This document shows positions 37,233 to 46,471 of a stretch of 64,000 nt of DNA, one piece after another (within the stretch, counting starts at the first letter, position 1; the number at the start of each line of letters is the position of its first letter). The DNA comes from Mesorhizobium sp. WSM4313 (lineage in GTDB: Bacteria; Pseudomonadota; Alphaproteobacteria; Rhizobiales; Rhizobiaceae), in assembly GCF_002294725.1 (NCBI RefSeq), contig NZ_NSFT01000002.1, forward strand, positions 496,001-560,000. Direction: 5' to 3'. The translations under genes and the position numbers were made by a program. Below the pieces are notes generated by a model. The model worked only from the letters and a program-made list of their open reading frames with translations, made no database searches and had not been told where the DNA came from.

Positions 37233-37610
37233 ATGCTTGAAAACAGCAATGTGACAGCCAATCTCGCGGTGAAGGACATCGCCAAGGCAAGGGCGTTCTA
37301 CGAGGGCACGCTGGGCCTCAACCAAGTGGACGACATGGATGGCGAGCTGATCGTCTACAAAAGCGGTGACACGCTCCTCAATGTCTATCGCTCGCAATTC
37401 GCCGGCACCAACAAGGCGACGGCCGCAACCTGGGCGGTAGGCGACCGCATCGAGCCGATCGTCAAATCGCTGCGGTCGAAGGGCATCACCTTCGAGCACT
37501 ATGATATGCCCGGCCTGTCGCTCGAAGGCGACATCCATGTCGGCTCGGGCATGAAGGTGGCCTGGTTCAAGGATCCCGACGGCAACATCCTGAACCTGGT
37601 GGGCAAATAG
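37233..37610 (+). CDS. VOC-family (glyoxalase/bleomycin resistance) protein
   Basis: This is a 125-residue single-unit VOC protein. It starts with NLAVKDIAKARAFYEGTLGLNQVDD and ends VAWFKDPDGNILNLVGK, the two hallmark edges of the fold. IVYKSGDTLLNVYRS lies between. It would dimerise to form a metal or ligand site. A GGGGAAGGAAG site precedes the ATG at 37233, and the gene is divergent from mrp. The reaction is unknown; similar small proteins are often only ligand binders. Confidence 0.85.
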   Translation: MLENSNVTANLAVKDIAKARAFYEGTLGLNQVDDMDGELIVYKSGDTLLNVYRSQFAGTNKATAATWAVGDRIEPIVKSLRSKGITFEHYDMPGLSLEGDIHVGSGMKVAWFKDPDGNILNLVGK

Positions 37611-37639
37611 CGCCCACTCTCAGGCGGAGCCGGAACCCG

Positions 37640-38644
37640 TCATCCGGCGAGCCTTGTGGCGAGATAGGTCAACGCCGAAATCGCCGCCGTCGCCGGCAAG
37701 GTGATCACCCAGGCGACGACGATGTTGCCGGCGATGCCCCAGCGCACGGCGGAGACGCGGCGCGCGGCACCCACGCCGATGATGGCGCCTGTGATGGTAT
37801 GCGTCGTCGAAACCGGGACACCGAGCCAGGTGGCGGCGAAGAGCGTAATGGCGCCCCCGCTCTCGGCGCAAAAACCCTGCATCGGGTTCAGCCGCGTGAT
37901 CTTCGATCCCATGGTGTGGACGATGCGCCAGCCGCCGAGCAGCGTGCCCAACGCCAGTGCCGACTGGCAGGTGAGCACCACCCACAGCGGCACATGGAAA
38001 GTCGGGCCGAGCGCGCCTTGCGAAAAGAGCAGCACGGCGATGATGCCCATGGTCTTCTGCGCGTCGTTGCCGCCGTGTCCCAGTGAATAGAGCGAGGCGG
38101 AAAAGAACTGCAGCACGCGAAAGCTGTTGTCGACCGCAAATGGCGTCTGCCGCACGAACAGCCATGAGACGATGAGTATCAGGACGAGCGCCAGCACGAA
38201 TCCCGTCGCGGGTGAGAGCACGATGGCCGCGACAGTCTTGCCGAGCCCCGACCAGACGATGGCGCCCAGGCCTGCCTTGGCGACGCCGGCGCCAACCAGC
38301 CCGCCGATCAGCGCGTGCGAGCTGCTCGACGGAATGCCGGCGACCCAGGTGACGATATTCCAGACGATGGCGCCGACGAGTGCGGCAAAAATCACCGCCG
38401 GCGTGACGATGCTGGCGTCGATGATGCCTTTTCCCACCGTCTCAGCGACATGCAAGCCGAAGAACAGGAAGGCGATGAAATTGAAGAAAGCCGCCCACAG
38501 CACCGCGTAATGCGGCCTGAGCACCCGGGTGGAGACGATGGTCGCGATCGAGTTGGCGGCATCGTGCAGGCCGTTGAGGAAATCGAAGAACAGCGCCACG
38601 GCAACGAGGCCGACCAGCAGGGGAAAGGCGATCGTGGCGTCCAT
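37640..38644 (-). CDS. Low-affinity inorganic phosphate transporter (Pit family)
   Basis: This is a 334-residue inner-membrane permease with about ten spans. The first Pit signature is FFDFLNGLHDAANSIATIVSTRVL (about residues 20-43). The second, inverted repeat has FSASLYSLGHGGNDAQKTMGIIA. Pit carriers move metal-phosphate with protons. It follows the DUF47 gene by three bases, the standard pair in proteobacteria, where the PhoU-like partner is thought to regulate Pit. The gene ends tail to tail with the VOC gene. Confidence 0.93.
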   Translation of the reverse strand: MDATIAFPLLVGLVAVALFFDFLNGLHDAANSIATIVSTRVLRPHYAVLWAAFFNFIAFLFFGLHVAETVGKGIIDASIVTPAVIFAALVGAIVWNIVTWVAGIPSSSSHALIGGLVGAGVAKAGLGAIVWSGLGKTVAAIVLSPATGFVLALVLILIVSWLFVRQTPFAVDNSFRVLQFFSASLYSLGHGGNDAQKTMGIIAVLLFSQGALGPTFHVPLWVVLTCQSALALGTLLGGWRIVHTMGSKITRLNPMQGFCAESGGAITLFAATWLGVPVSTTHTITGAIIGVGAARRVSAVRWGIAGNIVVAWVITLPATAAISALTYLATRLAG

Positions 38645-38647
38645 CGC

Positions 38648-39289
38648 CTAAACGTTCTCGATGACGATGCCGCTGATCTCGTTGGCGACATCCTCGAAAC
38701 GGTCGACCACTTTCTCCAGCTGGCCATAAATCTCCGAACCGATCAGATAGGCCATGGCGTCGCTGCGGCCATGACGCTTGAACAGATCCTTCAGGCCATG
38801 CTCGTGCAGATCGTCGGCGCGGCCCTCGACGCGCATGACCTCCTCGGCGATGGCGTTGAGGCGCGCTGCGTTGGCGCCGACCTTGCCGAGCAGCGGGATC
38901 GCCTCGGCGACCAACCGGGCGGCCTGGACGATGACGCCGCCCATTTCCCGCATCAGCGGATCGAATTCCCTCACTTCGAACAGTTTCACCGTCTTGACGG
39001 TCTTGTGCATCATGTCGATGGCGTCATCCATCGACTGGATCAGATCCTTGATGTCGCCGCGGTCGAAGGGTGTGATGAAGGAGCGCCTGACGGCAAGCAG
39101 GACCTCGGCGGTGATGCCGTCAGCCTCGTTCTCGAGATCGATGATTTTTTGGCACCAGCGGTCGATGTCCTTGCCCTGGAGAAGCTGCTCAAGGGCTTCG
39201 GCGCCGCCGACCACGGTGCGCGAATGCCGCTCGAACAGGTCGAAGAAGCGATCCTCGCGCGGCAACAGCTTGCGAAACCAACCCAGCAT
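38648..39289 (-). CDS. DUF47 (PhoU-like) protein, Pit accessory
   Basis: This is a 213-residue all-helical protein: WFRKLLPREDRFFDLFERHS, IIDLENEADGITAEV and DRGDIKDLIQSMDDAIDMMHKTVKTVKLFEV. It continues with a second helical repeat ending VVDRFEDVANEISGIVIENV. The E/D-rich x-x-x-D motifs match the metal-binding sites of PhoU-like proteins. The ATG at 39289 follows GGAGGGACGAC. It is first in a two-gene operon with the Pit transporter and probably modulates phosphate uptake. Confidence 0.92.
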   Translation of the reverse strand: MLGWFRKLLPREDRFFDLFERHSRTVVGGAEALEQLLQGKDIDRWCQKIIDLENEADGITAEVLLAVRRSFITPFDRGDIKDLIQSMDDAIDMMHKTVKTVKLFEVREFDPLMREMGGVIVQAARLVAEAIPLLGKVGANAARLNAIAEEVMRVEGRADDLHEHGLKDLFKRHGRSDAMAYLIGSEIYGQLEKVVDRFEDVANEISGIVIENV

Positions 39290-39447
39290 GTCGTCCCTCC
39301 CTGCTTCCACCTATCTCACATAACGCCACGCGCAGCGCGGGAAAACAGATAGCCGGCTCAAAAATGTGGACGAGGCCGATTGCGCATGCGTCTTGCGAAG
39401 CAGGGCGATTTCCCCGACCTTGGGCAAACCGCGGCGGATCGGACGGC

Positions 39448-40347
39448 ATGATCGACAAACTGGAATTCTTCATCGCTCTCGCCAAGGAGGAGCATTTCGG
39501 CCGGGCCGCAGAAGTGTGCGGCGTCACCCAACCGACCTTATCGGCCGGCATCAAGCAGCTCGAGGAACAGCTCGGCGTCATGCTGGTGCTGCGCGGCTCG
39601 CGCTTCCAGGGCCTGACGCCGGAGGGCACGCAGGTGCTGGGCTGGGCGCGCCGCATCGTCGGCGACTCCCGCACGATGCGCGAGGAGATGCGGGCGGCGC
39701 GCCACGGCCTGTCCGGGCGCATCCGCATCGCCGCGATCCCGACGGCGCTCGCCATGGTGGCGCGGCTGACGACGCCATTCCGCGAAAAGCATCCGGGCGT
39801 CACCTTCTCGGTGCTGTCGCGCACATCCATCGAAGTGCTGTCGCTGCTCGGCAATTTCGATGTCGATGCCGGCATCACCTATCTCGACAACGAGCCGCTC
39901 GGGCGCGTGACCAGCGTGCCGCTCTATGACGAGCGCTATCAGCTGATCACGGCGGTTGGGAACCCCTATTCCGACCGCGACAAAGTGTCGTGGGCCGAGA
40001 TCAGCCAGCTGCCGCTCTGTCTGCTGACGCCGGATATGCAGAACCGGCGCATCATCGACCAGCATCTGGCGGAAGCCGGCGTGCAGGTGCGGCCGACGCT
40101 GGAATCGAATTCGATGATCGTGCTGTTCTCGCATATCCGCACAGGCAAATGGTCATCGATCATGCCGCTCAACCTTGCGGAAACGTTCGGCTTTTCCGAG
40201 CCCATCCGGGCCATCCCGATCGTCGAGCCGGACGCCAGCCACACGGTCGGGCTGGTGGCGGCGCCGCGCGAGCCGCACACGCCGCTGGTGCAGGCGCTTC
40301 TGGGAGAGGCGATGGCGCTGGCGGACGATTTCCGCGCCCACCGCTAG
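39448..40347 (+). CDS. LysR-family regulator of the formate dehydrogenase operon
   Basis: This is a 299-residue LysR protein. The N-terminal HTH is EFFIALAKEEHFGRAAEVCGVTQPTLSAGIKQLEEQLGVMLV. The ligand domain begins near GLSGRIRIAAIPTALAMVARLTTPFREKHPGV. LysR genes of this type commonly precede fds-type formate dehydrogenase operons and activate them. A palindrome fitting a LysR site lies at 40375-40391, between this gene and fdsG. The start at 39448 puts the HTH at the usual distance from the N-terminus. Confidence 0.9.
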   Translation: MIDKLEFFIALAKEEHFGRAAEVCGVTQPTLSAGIKQLEEQLGVMLVLRGSRFQGLTPEGTQVLGWARRIVGDSRTMREEMRAARHGLSGRIRIAAIPTALAMVARLTTPFREKHPGVTFSVLSRTSIEVLSLLGNFDVDAGITYLDNEPLGRVTSVPLYDERYQLITAVGNPYSDRDKVSWAEISQLPLCLLTPDMQNRRIIDQHLAEAGVQVRPTLESNSMIVLFSHIRTGKWSSIMPLNLAETFGFSEPIRAIPIVEPDASHTVGLVAAPREPHTPLVQALLGEAMALADDFRAHR

Positions 40348-40374
40348 GTTAGACAATGCGAGCCGCCGGATCTT

Positions 40375-40391
40375 GATAGAAAATTTCTATC
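40375..40391. promoter_or_regulatory. Inverted repeat, probable LysR-type operator for the fds operon
   Basis: GATAGAAA-A-TTTCTATC is a perfect 8-base inverted repeat with a 1-base centre, in the 193-base gap between the LysR gene and fdsG. It contains the LysR-type ATA-rich dyad pattern and stands out in a GC-rich region. It is about 150 bases before the fdsG start. Confidence 0.7.
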
Positions 40392-40540
40392 GAACGACGA
40401 AAGCGCTTTATTGATTTCGGAGGTTTCCTCTGATTTCGTAAGGACTTAGCGATAATGCGCCCTATGCATGTCGTTGCCCCGAAACCGCTCTATATGCTGG
40501 GGTGACATACATTGGCCGCCACGACCAGGGAGGGCGCTGC

Positions 40541-41020
40541 GTGAGCATGCAGGCCGCAAGTACCGAGATCGCGTCGCGCACGGCGGCGATCATTGATGAG
40601 ATGAAGGGCCTCGAAGGCCCGCTGCTGCCGATCCTGCACAGCATACAGGAAGAGTTCGGCCACGTTCCGAAAGACGCGCTGCCGGTGATCGCCGATGGGC
40701 TGAACCTATCGCGGGCCGAGGTGCACGGCGTGGTCAGCTTCTACCACGATTTCCGCGCTAAGCCCGCCGGACGGCACGTGCTGAAGCTCTGCCAGGCCGA
40801 AGCCTGCCAGTCGATGGGTTCGGACGCCGTCGCCGCCAAGATCAAGCAGTTGCTGGGCATCGATTTCCACGAGACCACGCGCGACGGATCGGTTACACTG
40901 GAGCCGGTCTATTGCCTCGGGCTTTGCGCCTGCTCGCCGTCGGCGATGCTCGACGGCGAAGTCATCGGCCGGCTCGATGACGAGAAGATCGAAGAGATCG
41001 TCGCGGAGGTACGTTCATGA
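40541..41020 (+). CDS. fdsG: Formate dehydrogenase gamma subunit (NuoE-like)
   Basis: This is a 159-residue [2Fe-2S] protein, homologous to NuoE, in the soluble NAD+-dependent molybdenum formate dehydrogenase. Ligands fit Cys84, Cys89, Cys125 and Cys129 (LCQAEACQ and YCLGLCACSP). ILHSIQEEFGHVPKDALPVIADGLNLSRAEVHGVVSFYHDF is the NuoE-like helical part. The GTG at 40541 has AGGGAGGG six bases upstream; ATG 40547 is an in-frame alternative six bases later. It overlaps fdsB by four bases. Confidence 0.92.
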   Translation: MSMQAASTEIASRTAAIIDEMKGLEGPLLPILHSIQEEFGHVPKDALPVIADGLNLSRAEVHGVVSFYHDFRAKPAGRHVLKLCQAEACQSMGSDAVAAKIKQLLGIDFHETTRDGSVTLEPVYCLGLCACSPSAMLDGEVIGRLDDEKIEEIVAEVRS

Positions 41021-42573
41021 TCCCGCGCATCTATGTCCCGGCAGATTCCGGCGCGCTGGCGCTCGGTGCAGAAAAGGTCGCCAAAGCGATCGAGAAGGAA
41101 CTCAAGGAGCGCGGCGTCGAAGCCAAGATCGTGCGCAACGGCTCGCGCGGCGCCTATTTCCTGGAGCCGATGGTCGAGGTGGCGACGGCTGAGGGCCGCG
41201 TCGCCTACGGGCCGGTCAAGCCGTCCGACGTCAAGAGCCTGTTCGACAGCGGCTTCCTCAAGGGCGGCCATCACAAGCGCTGGCTGGGCTCCCCCGACAA
41301 GATCCCCTTCTTCGCCAAACAGACGCGGCTGACCTTCGCGCGCTGCGGCATCATCGATCCGCTGTCACTCGACAGCTACAAATCGCATGGCGGCCTGAAC
41401 GGCCTGCAGAATGCAGTGGCGATGGCGCCCGCGGACATCGTGAAACAGGTGACCGAATCCGGCTTGCGCGGCCGCGGCGGCGCCGGCTTCCCGACCGGCA
41501 TCAAGTGGAAGACGGTGCTGGATACGGCGGGCGCGCAGAAATACATCGTCTGCAACGCTGACGAAGGCGACAGCGCCACTTTCGCCGACCGCATGATCAT
41601 GGAAGGCGATCCCTTCGTGCTGATCGAAGGCATGGCGATCGCCGGCATCGCCACAGGCGCGACCAAGGGTTTCGTCTATATCCGCTCGGAATATCCGCAT
41701 GCGGTGGCGACGATGAACAAGGCAGTCGCGATCGCCCGCAAGGCGGGCGTGCTCGGCCTCAATGTGCTGGGCTCGCCCAACGCCTTCGACATGGAAATCC
41801 GCGTCGGCGCCGGCGCCTATGTCTGCGGCGAGGAAACGTCGTTGCTCAACAGCCTCGAGGGCAAGCGTGGCGTGGTGCGCGCCAAGCCGCCGCTGCCCGC
41901 GATCCAAGGCTTGTTCGGCAAGCCGACGGTGATCAACAACGTCATCTCGCTGGCTTCCGTGCCGATCATCATGGACAGGGGCGCTGCCTACTACAAGGAT
42001 TTCGGCATGGGCCGCTCGCGCGGCACGATCCCGATCCAGATCGCCGGCAACGTCAAACATGGCGGCCTGTTCGAGACGGCTTTCGGTCTGACGCTGGGCG
42101 AGATCGTCGACGACATCGGCGGCGGCACGTCCACTGGGCGTCCGGTGAAGGCGGTGCAGGTCGGCGGCCCGCTCGGCGCCTATTTCCCGCGGGCGCTGTT
42201 CGACACGCCGTTCGACTACGAGGAATTCGCCAAGCGCGACGGGCTGATCGGCCATGCCGGCATCACCGTGTTCGACGACACCGCCGACATGCTGAAGCAG
42301 GCGCGCTTCGCCATGGAGTTCTGCGCCATCGAAAGCTGCGGCAAGTGCACGCCCTGTCGCATCGGCTCGACGCGCGGCGTGGAGGTTCTGGACAAGGTCG
42401 CCGCCGGCATCGAGGCGGAGAAGAACCTCGCTCTGGTCACCGACCTCTGCAACACGATGAAGTTCGGATCGCTCTGCGCGCTGGGCGGCTTCACGCCCTA
42501 CCCGGTGATGAGCTCGATCACGCATTTCCCCGAGGATTTCAAGCCCGCGCCGGCGCGCGTGGCGGCTGAATAG
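41017..42573 (+). CDS. fdsB: Formate dehydrogenase beta subunit (NuoF-like, NAD+/FMN)
   Basis: This is a 518-residue subunit. An N-terminal thioredoxin-like region (RIYVPADSGALALGAEKVAKAIEKELK) precedes the NuoF-like core with SGLRGRGGAGFPTGIKWK (FMN/NAD binding), CNADEGDSATFADRMIMEGDP and GAGAYVCGEETSLLNSLEGKRG. A [4Fe-4S] cluster motif ESCGKCTPCRIGSTRG lies near residue 440. It passes electrons from the alpha subunit to NAD+. The start overlaps fdsG as ATGA and fdsA follows after 10 bases. Confidence 0.95.
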   Translation: MIPRIYVPADSGALALGAEKVAKAIEKELKERGVEAKIVRNGSRGAYFLEPMVEVATAEGRVAYGPVKPSDVKSLFDSGFLKGGHHKRWLGSPDKIPFFAKQTRLTFARCGIIDPLSLDSYKSHGGLNGLQNAVAMAPADIVKQVTESGLRGRGGAGFPTGIKWKTVLDTAGAQKYIVCNADEGDSATFADRMIMEGDPFVLIEGMAIAGIATGATKGFVYIRSEYPHAVATMNKAVAIARKAGVLGLNVLGSPNAFDMEIRVGAGAYVCGEETSLLNSLEGKRGVVRAKPPLPAIQGLFGKPTVINNVISLASVPIIMDRGAAYYKDFGMGRSRGTIPIQIAGNVKHGGLFETAFGLTLGEIVDDIGGGTSTGRPVKAVQVGGPLGAYFPRALFDTPFDYEEFAKRDGLIGHAGITVFDDTADMLKQARFAMEFCAIESCGKCTPCRIGSTRGVEVLDKVAAGIEAEKNLALVTDLCNTMKFGSLCALGGFTPYPVMSSITHFPEDFKPAPARVAAE

Positions 42574-42583
42574 GAGCTGGCAG

Positions 42584-45496
42584 ATGAACATCAAGGCCGA
42601 CTTCCCGACACTCATCGAAGAGATCGACTACGGCACGCCGGAGTCGAAAGCGACGAAGCAGGTGACCCTGACAGTCGACGGGCAAAGCATCACCGTGCCG
42701 GAAGGCACCTCGATCATGCGCGCGGCCATGGAAGGCGGCGTCGAGATCCCGAAGCTCTGCGCTACCGATATGCTGGACTCCTTCGGCTCCTGCCGCGTCT
42801 GCCTGGTCGAGATCGAAGGACGCGGCGGCACGCCGGCCTCCTGCACGACCCCGGTCGGCGAAGGCATGGTGGTGCGCACGCAGTCCGACCGGCTCGACGC
42901 CATCCGTCGCGGCGTCATGGAACTCTATGTCTCCGACCACCCGATGGGCTGGAACGAAAAGGCCGGAACCGGCGCCAGCGAGTTCGACGCGGTGGCGAAG
43001 TCGGTGGGCCTCACCGAGAACCGCTACGGCGTCGAGGGCCGCAACCACGTCAAGGAAGAAGGCGGCGTCGCGCCCGGCCACGGCTCGCTGGCGGTCGACT
43101 ACATCGCCCGCGACGAATCAAATCCCTATTTCACCTATGATCCGGCACAGTGCATCGTCTGCTCGCGCTGCGTGCGCGCCTGCGAGGAGGTGCAGGGCAC
43201 CTTCGCGCTGACCATCGAGGGCCGCGGCTTCGAATCGCGCATGGTCGCCGGCATGCATGAGGACTTCATCGCTTCCGAATGCGTGTCCTGCGGCGCCTGC
43301 GTGCAGGCCTGCCCGACCGACGCGCTGCGCGAGAAGACCGTGCTCGAGAAGGGCATGCCGGAGCGCTCGGCCGTCACCACCTGCGCCTATTGCGGCGTCG
43401 GCTGCTCGTTCAAGGCCGAGGTCAAGGATGACGAGGTCATCCGCATGATGCCCTTCAAGGACGGCAAGGCGAACCACGGCCATAGCTGCGTCAAGGGCCG
43501 TTTCGCCTATGGCTATGCCACGCACAAGGACCGCATCCTGTCGCCGATGGTCCGCGAGAAGACCACCGATCCGTGGCGCGAAGTGACCTGGGAAGAGGCG
43601 ATCGCCCATACGGCGAAGGAATTCCGCCGCATCCAGTATCAGTATGGACGCACGGCGATCGGCGGCATCACGTCCTCGCGCTGCACGAATGAGGAGACCT
43701 ATCTCGTCCAGAAGCTGGTGCGGCAGGGCTTCCGCAACAACAATGTCGACACCTGCGCGCGCGTCTGCCACTCGCCGACCGGCTACGGGCTCGGCCAGAC
43801 TTACGGCACATCGGCCGGCACGCAGGATTTCGATTCGGTCGAGTTCACCGATGTCGCCGTCATCATCGGCGCCAATCCGGCTTCCGCCCATCCCGTCTTC
43901 GCCTCGCGGCTGAAGAAGCGGCTGCGCCAGGGCGCCAAGCTGATCGTGCTCGATCCGCGCCGCACCGAAATGGTCAAGTCGGCGCATATCGAAGCCGACT
44001 ACCACCTGCCCTTGAAGCCCGGCACCAATGTGGCGGTGCTGACGGCGCTGGCGCATGTCATCGTCACCGAAGGCCTGTTCGACGAGGCGTTCATCCGCGA
44101 GCGCTGCGACTGGGCCGAGTTCCAGGACTGGGCATCCTTCGTCGCCCTGCCGGAAAACAGTCCCGAAACCGTCGGCAAGCTCTCGGGCGTCGATCCGGAG
44201 CTGATCCGGGGTGCCGCGCGCATGTATGCCAGGGGCGGCAATGGCGCGATCTATTACGGCCTTGGCGTGACGGAGCACAGCCAGGGCTCCACCACGGTGA
44301 TCGCCATCGCCAACCTCGCCATGGCCACGGGCAATATCGGCCGTCCGGGCGTCGGTGTGAACCCGCTGCGCGGCCAGAACAACGTGCAGGGCTCCTGCGA
44401 CATGGGCTCGTTCCCGCATGAATTGCCGGGCTACCGCCACATCTCGGGCGAAGCGGTGCGCGACATCTATGAAAGCCTGTGGGGCGTGAAGCTGGACGAT
44501 GAGCCGGGCCTGCGCATCCCCAACATGCTGGACGCCGCCGTCGACGGTTCGTTCAAGGGCATCTACATCCAGGGCGAGGACATTCTGCAGTCCGATCCCG
44601 ACACCAAGCATGTCGCCGGCGGCCTCGCCGCGATGGAATGCGTGGTCGTGCACGACCTCTTCCTCAACGAGACGGCGAACTACGCGCACGTCTTCTTGCC
44701 GGGTTCGACCTTCCTCGAGAAGGACGGCACCTTCACCAATGCCGAGCGCCGCATCAACATGGTGCGCAAGGTCATTGAGCCGAAGGCGCGCTATGCCGAC
44801 TGGGAAGCGACGCAGGAGCTTGCCCGCGCCATCGGGCTCGACTGGAACTATACCCATCCCTCGCAGATCATGGACGAGATTGCCAAGACGACGCCGAGCT
44901 TCGCCGGTGTTTCGTTCGAGCTGCTCGACCGCGTCGGCTCGGTGCAGTGGCCCTGCAACGAGAAGGCGCCGCTCGGCACGCCGATCATGCATGTCGACGG
45001 CTTCGTGCGCGGCAAGGGCAAGTTCATCCGCACCGAATATGTGGCGACGGACGAGCGGACCGGTCCGCGCTATCCGCTGCTGCTCACCACCGGCCGTATC
45101 CTGTCGCAATACAATGTCGGCGCGCAGACAAGGCGCACCGAAAACGTCGCATGGCATGCCGAGGACCGGCTGGAGATCCATCCGCACGACGCCGAAGTCC
45201 GCGGCGTGCACGAAGGCGACTGGGTGCGACTGGCGAGCCGTTCGGGCGAAACGACGCTGCGCGCGCTGATCACCGACCGCGTCTCGCCCGGTGTCGTCTA
45301 CACGACCTTCCACCACCCGGACACGCAGGCCAACGTCATCACGACCGACTTCTCGGACTGGGCGACCAACTGTCCGGAATACAAGGTCACCGCCGTGCAG
45401 GTGGCGCCGTCCAACGGTCCGACCGACTGGCAGAAGGACTATAACGAGCAGGCCAAGCAGAGCCGGCGCATCGCCCCGCTGCAGGCGGCGGAGTAG
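42584..45496 (+). CDS. fdsA: Formate dehydrogenase alpha subunit (molybdopterin catalytic subunit)
   Basis: This is a 970-residue catalytic subunit that oxidises formate to CO2. Domains in order: [2Fe-2S] ferredoxin (ATDMLDSFGSCRVCLVEIEG, about 60-110), a His/Cys cluster region, two [4Fe-4S] clusters (CIVCSRCVRACEE and CVSCGACVQACP, about 190-250), then the NarG/FdhF-like [4Fe-4S] and bis-MGD domains from CAYCGVGC near 265. The Mo ligand is Cys395 in VCHSPTGYG, where selenocysteine enzymes have U. The C-terminal MGD-binding domain ends the chain. GAGCTGGCAG precedes the ATG. Start codon spacing to fdsB is 10 bases. Confidence 0.95.
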   Translation: MNIKADFPTLIEEIDYGTPESKATKQVTLTVDGQSITVPEGTSIMRAAMEGGVEIPKLCATDMLDSFGSCRVCLVEIEGRGGTPASCTTPVGEGMVVRTQSDRLDAIRRGVMELYVSDHPMGWNEKAGTGASEFDAVAKSVGLTENRYGVEGRNHVKEEGGVAPGHGSLAVDYIARDESNPYFTYDPAQCIVCSRCVRACEEVQGTFALTIEGRGFESRMVAGMHEDFIASECVSCGACVQACPTDALREKTVLEKGMPERSAVTTCAYCGVGCSFKAEVKDDEVIRMMPFKDGKANHGHSCVKGRFAYGYATHKDRILSPMVREKTTDPWREVTWEEAIAHTAKEFRRIQYQYGRTAIGGITSSRCTNEETYLVQKLVRQGFRNNNVDTCARVCHSPTGYGLGQTYGTSAGTQDFDSVEFTDVAVIIGANPASAHPVFASRLKKRLRQGAKLIVLDPRRTEMVKSAHIEADYHLPLKPGTNVAVLTALAHVIVTEGLFDEAFIRERCDWAEFQDWASFVALPENSPETVGKLSGVDPELIRGAARMYARGGNGAIYYGLGVTEHSQGSTTVIAIANLAMATGNIGRPGVGVNPLRGQNNVQGSCDMGSFPHELPGYRHISGEAVRDIYESLWGVKLDDEPGLRIPNMLDAAVDGSFKGIYIQGEDILQSDPDTKHVAGGLAAMECVVVHDLFLNETANYAHVFLPGSTFLEKDGTFTNAERRINMVRKVIEPKARYADWEATQELARAIGLDWNYTHPSQIMDEIAKTTPSFAGVSFELLDRVGSVQWPCNEKAPLGTPIMHVDGFVRGKGKFIRTEYVATDERTGPRYPLLLTTGRILSQYNVGAQTRRTENVAWHAEDRLEIHPHDAEVRGVHEGDWVRLASRSGETTLRALITDRVSPGVVYTTFHHPDTQANVITTDFSDWATNCPEYKVTAVQVAPSNGPTDWQKDYNEQAKQSRRIAPLQAAE

Positions 45497-45640
45497 GTGT
45501 GTCGAGGCAAGAGCTTCAATCTTGACGGCTGATCGACCCTCACTCCATCGAGCTTCGCTCGACACCTCTCACCCGATCGACGGGGGAGAGGAAAGGCGCG
45601 AGTTGCTGCGAAGGGTGGGCAGTGCAGGGAGGCGCGCCTC

Positions 45641-46471
45641 GTGACGAAAGAACGTCCCGCCATTTCCCAGATCTCTCGCCTCGCGCATCGCGCCGGCGGC
45701 ACCGCGGCCGCGAACCGCATGGTGCCGGAAGAGACGCCGGTGGCGTTCTCCTTCGCCGGCACCACGCATGCGGTGATGATGGCGAGCCCCGCCGATTTCG
45801 AGGATTTCGCGCTCGGCTTCTCGCTGACCGAAGGCATCATTGCCGGCCCGGCAGAGATCGAGGCGATCCAGGTCGAGGATCTCGGCGCCGGCATCGACAT
45901 CCAGATACGGCTCAAGGACAAGGCCAACACGCGCTTCCAGGCGCGGCGGCGCAGGCTGGCCGGGCCGGTCGGCTGCGGGCTGTGCGGCATCGAATCCATC
46001 GAGGAGGCGATGCGCTCGGTCGACGCCGTTGGTACATCGCGACTTACGCTTCAATCTGAGGATATAACAAGCGCCGTCCGCCTGCTGTCGAAGCAGCAGC
46101 CGCTGCACAATGAGACCGGCGCAGTGCACGCTGCCGGTTTCTATGTTCCCGGCAAGGGCATCGTCATGGCGCGCGAGGATGTGGGCCGTCACAACGCGCT
46201 GGACAAGCTGGCCGGCGCGCTGGCCAGGGCCGGCATCGACGGCGCGAGCGGCGCCGTCGTGGTGACCTCGCGCGTCTCGGTGGAGATGGTGCAGAAGTCG
46301 GCCGCCATCGGTGCCTCGATCATCATGGCGGTTTCGGCGCCGACCGCGCTCGCCATCCGCACGGCCGAGGCCGCCGGCATGACGCTGGTGGCGCTGGTTC
46401 GCGGCGACGATTTCGATATTTTCACCCACCCTGAACGAGTGGCTTCCGGAGTTGCCAAGCATGTCGCATGA
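45641..46471 (+). CDS. fdhD: Formate dehydrogenase accessory sulfurtransferase FdhD
   Basis: This is a 276-residue protein that delivers sulfur from a cysteine desulfurase to the molybdenum cofactor of formate dehydrogenase. The sulfur-carrying loop is Cys112-Gly-Leu-Cys115 (GCGLCGIES). ALGFSLTEGIIAGPAEIEAIQ, AGFYVPGKGIVMAREDVGRHNALDKLAGA and VVVTSRVSVEMVQKSAAIGASI are family landmarks. The GTG at 45641 is the only start near the conserved N-terminus. It sits between fdsA and fdsD, the normal fdsC position, and overlaps fdsD by 11 bases. Confidence 0.95.
   Translation: MTKERPAISQISRLAHRAGGTAAANRMVPEETPVAFSFAGTTHAVMMASPADFEDFALGFSLTEGIIAGPAEIEAIQVEDLGAGIDIQIRLKDKANTRFQARRRRLAGPVGCGLCGIESIEEAMRSVDAVGTSRLTLQSEDITSAVRLLSKQQPLHNETGAVHAAGFYVPGKGIVMAREDVGRHNALDKLAGALARAGIDGASGAVVVTSRVSVEMVQKSAAIGASIIMAVSAPTALAIRTAEAAGMTLVALVRGDDFDIFTHPERVASGVAKHVA

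Noticed and set aside
43760-43772. Possible selenocysteine site in fdsA
   Set aside because: The codon at the metal-ligand position is TGC (cysteine), and no in-frame TGA is present.
43118-45565. Very long open frame on the minus strand, 815 codons, opposite fdsA
   Set aside because: It lies wholly antisense to a clearly recognisable gene, is rich in Arg, Asp, Val and Gly, and shows no family motifs. Long antisense frames are common opposite GC-rich genes.
45641-46471. fdhD lying inside the formate dehydrogenase operon as an insertion
   Set aside because: This is the usual fdsC position between fdsA and fdsD, so it is normal order.
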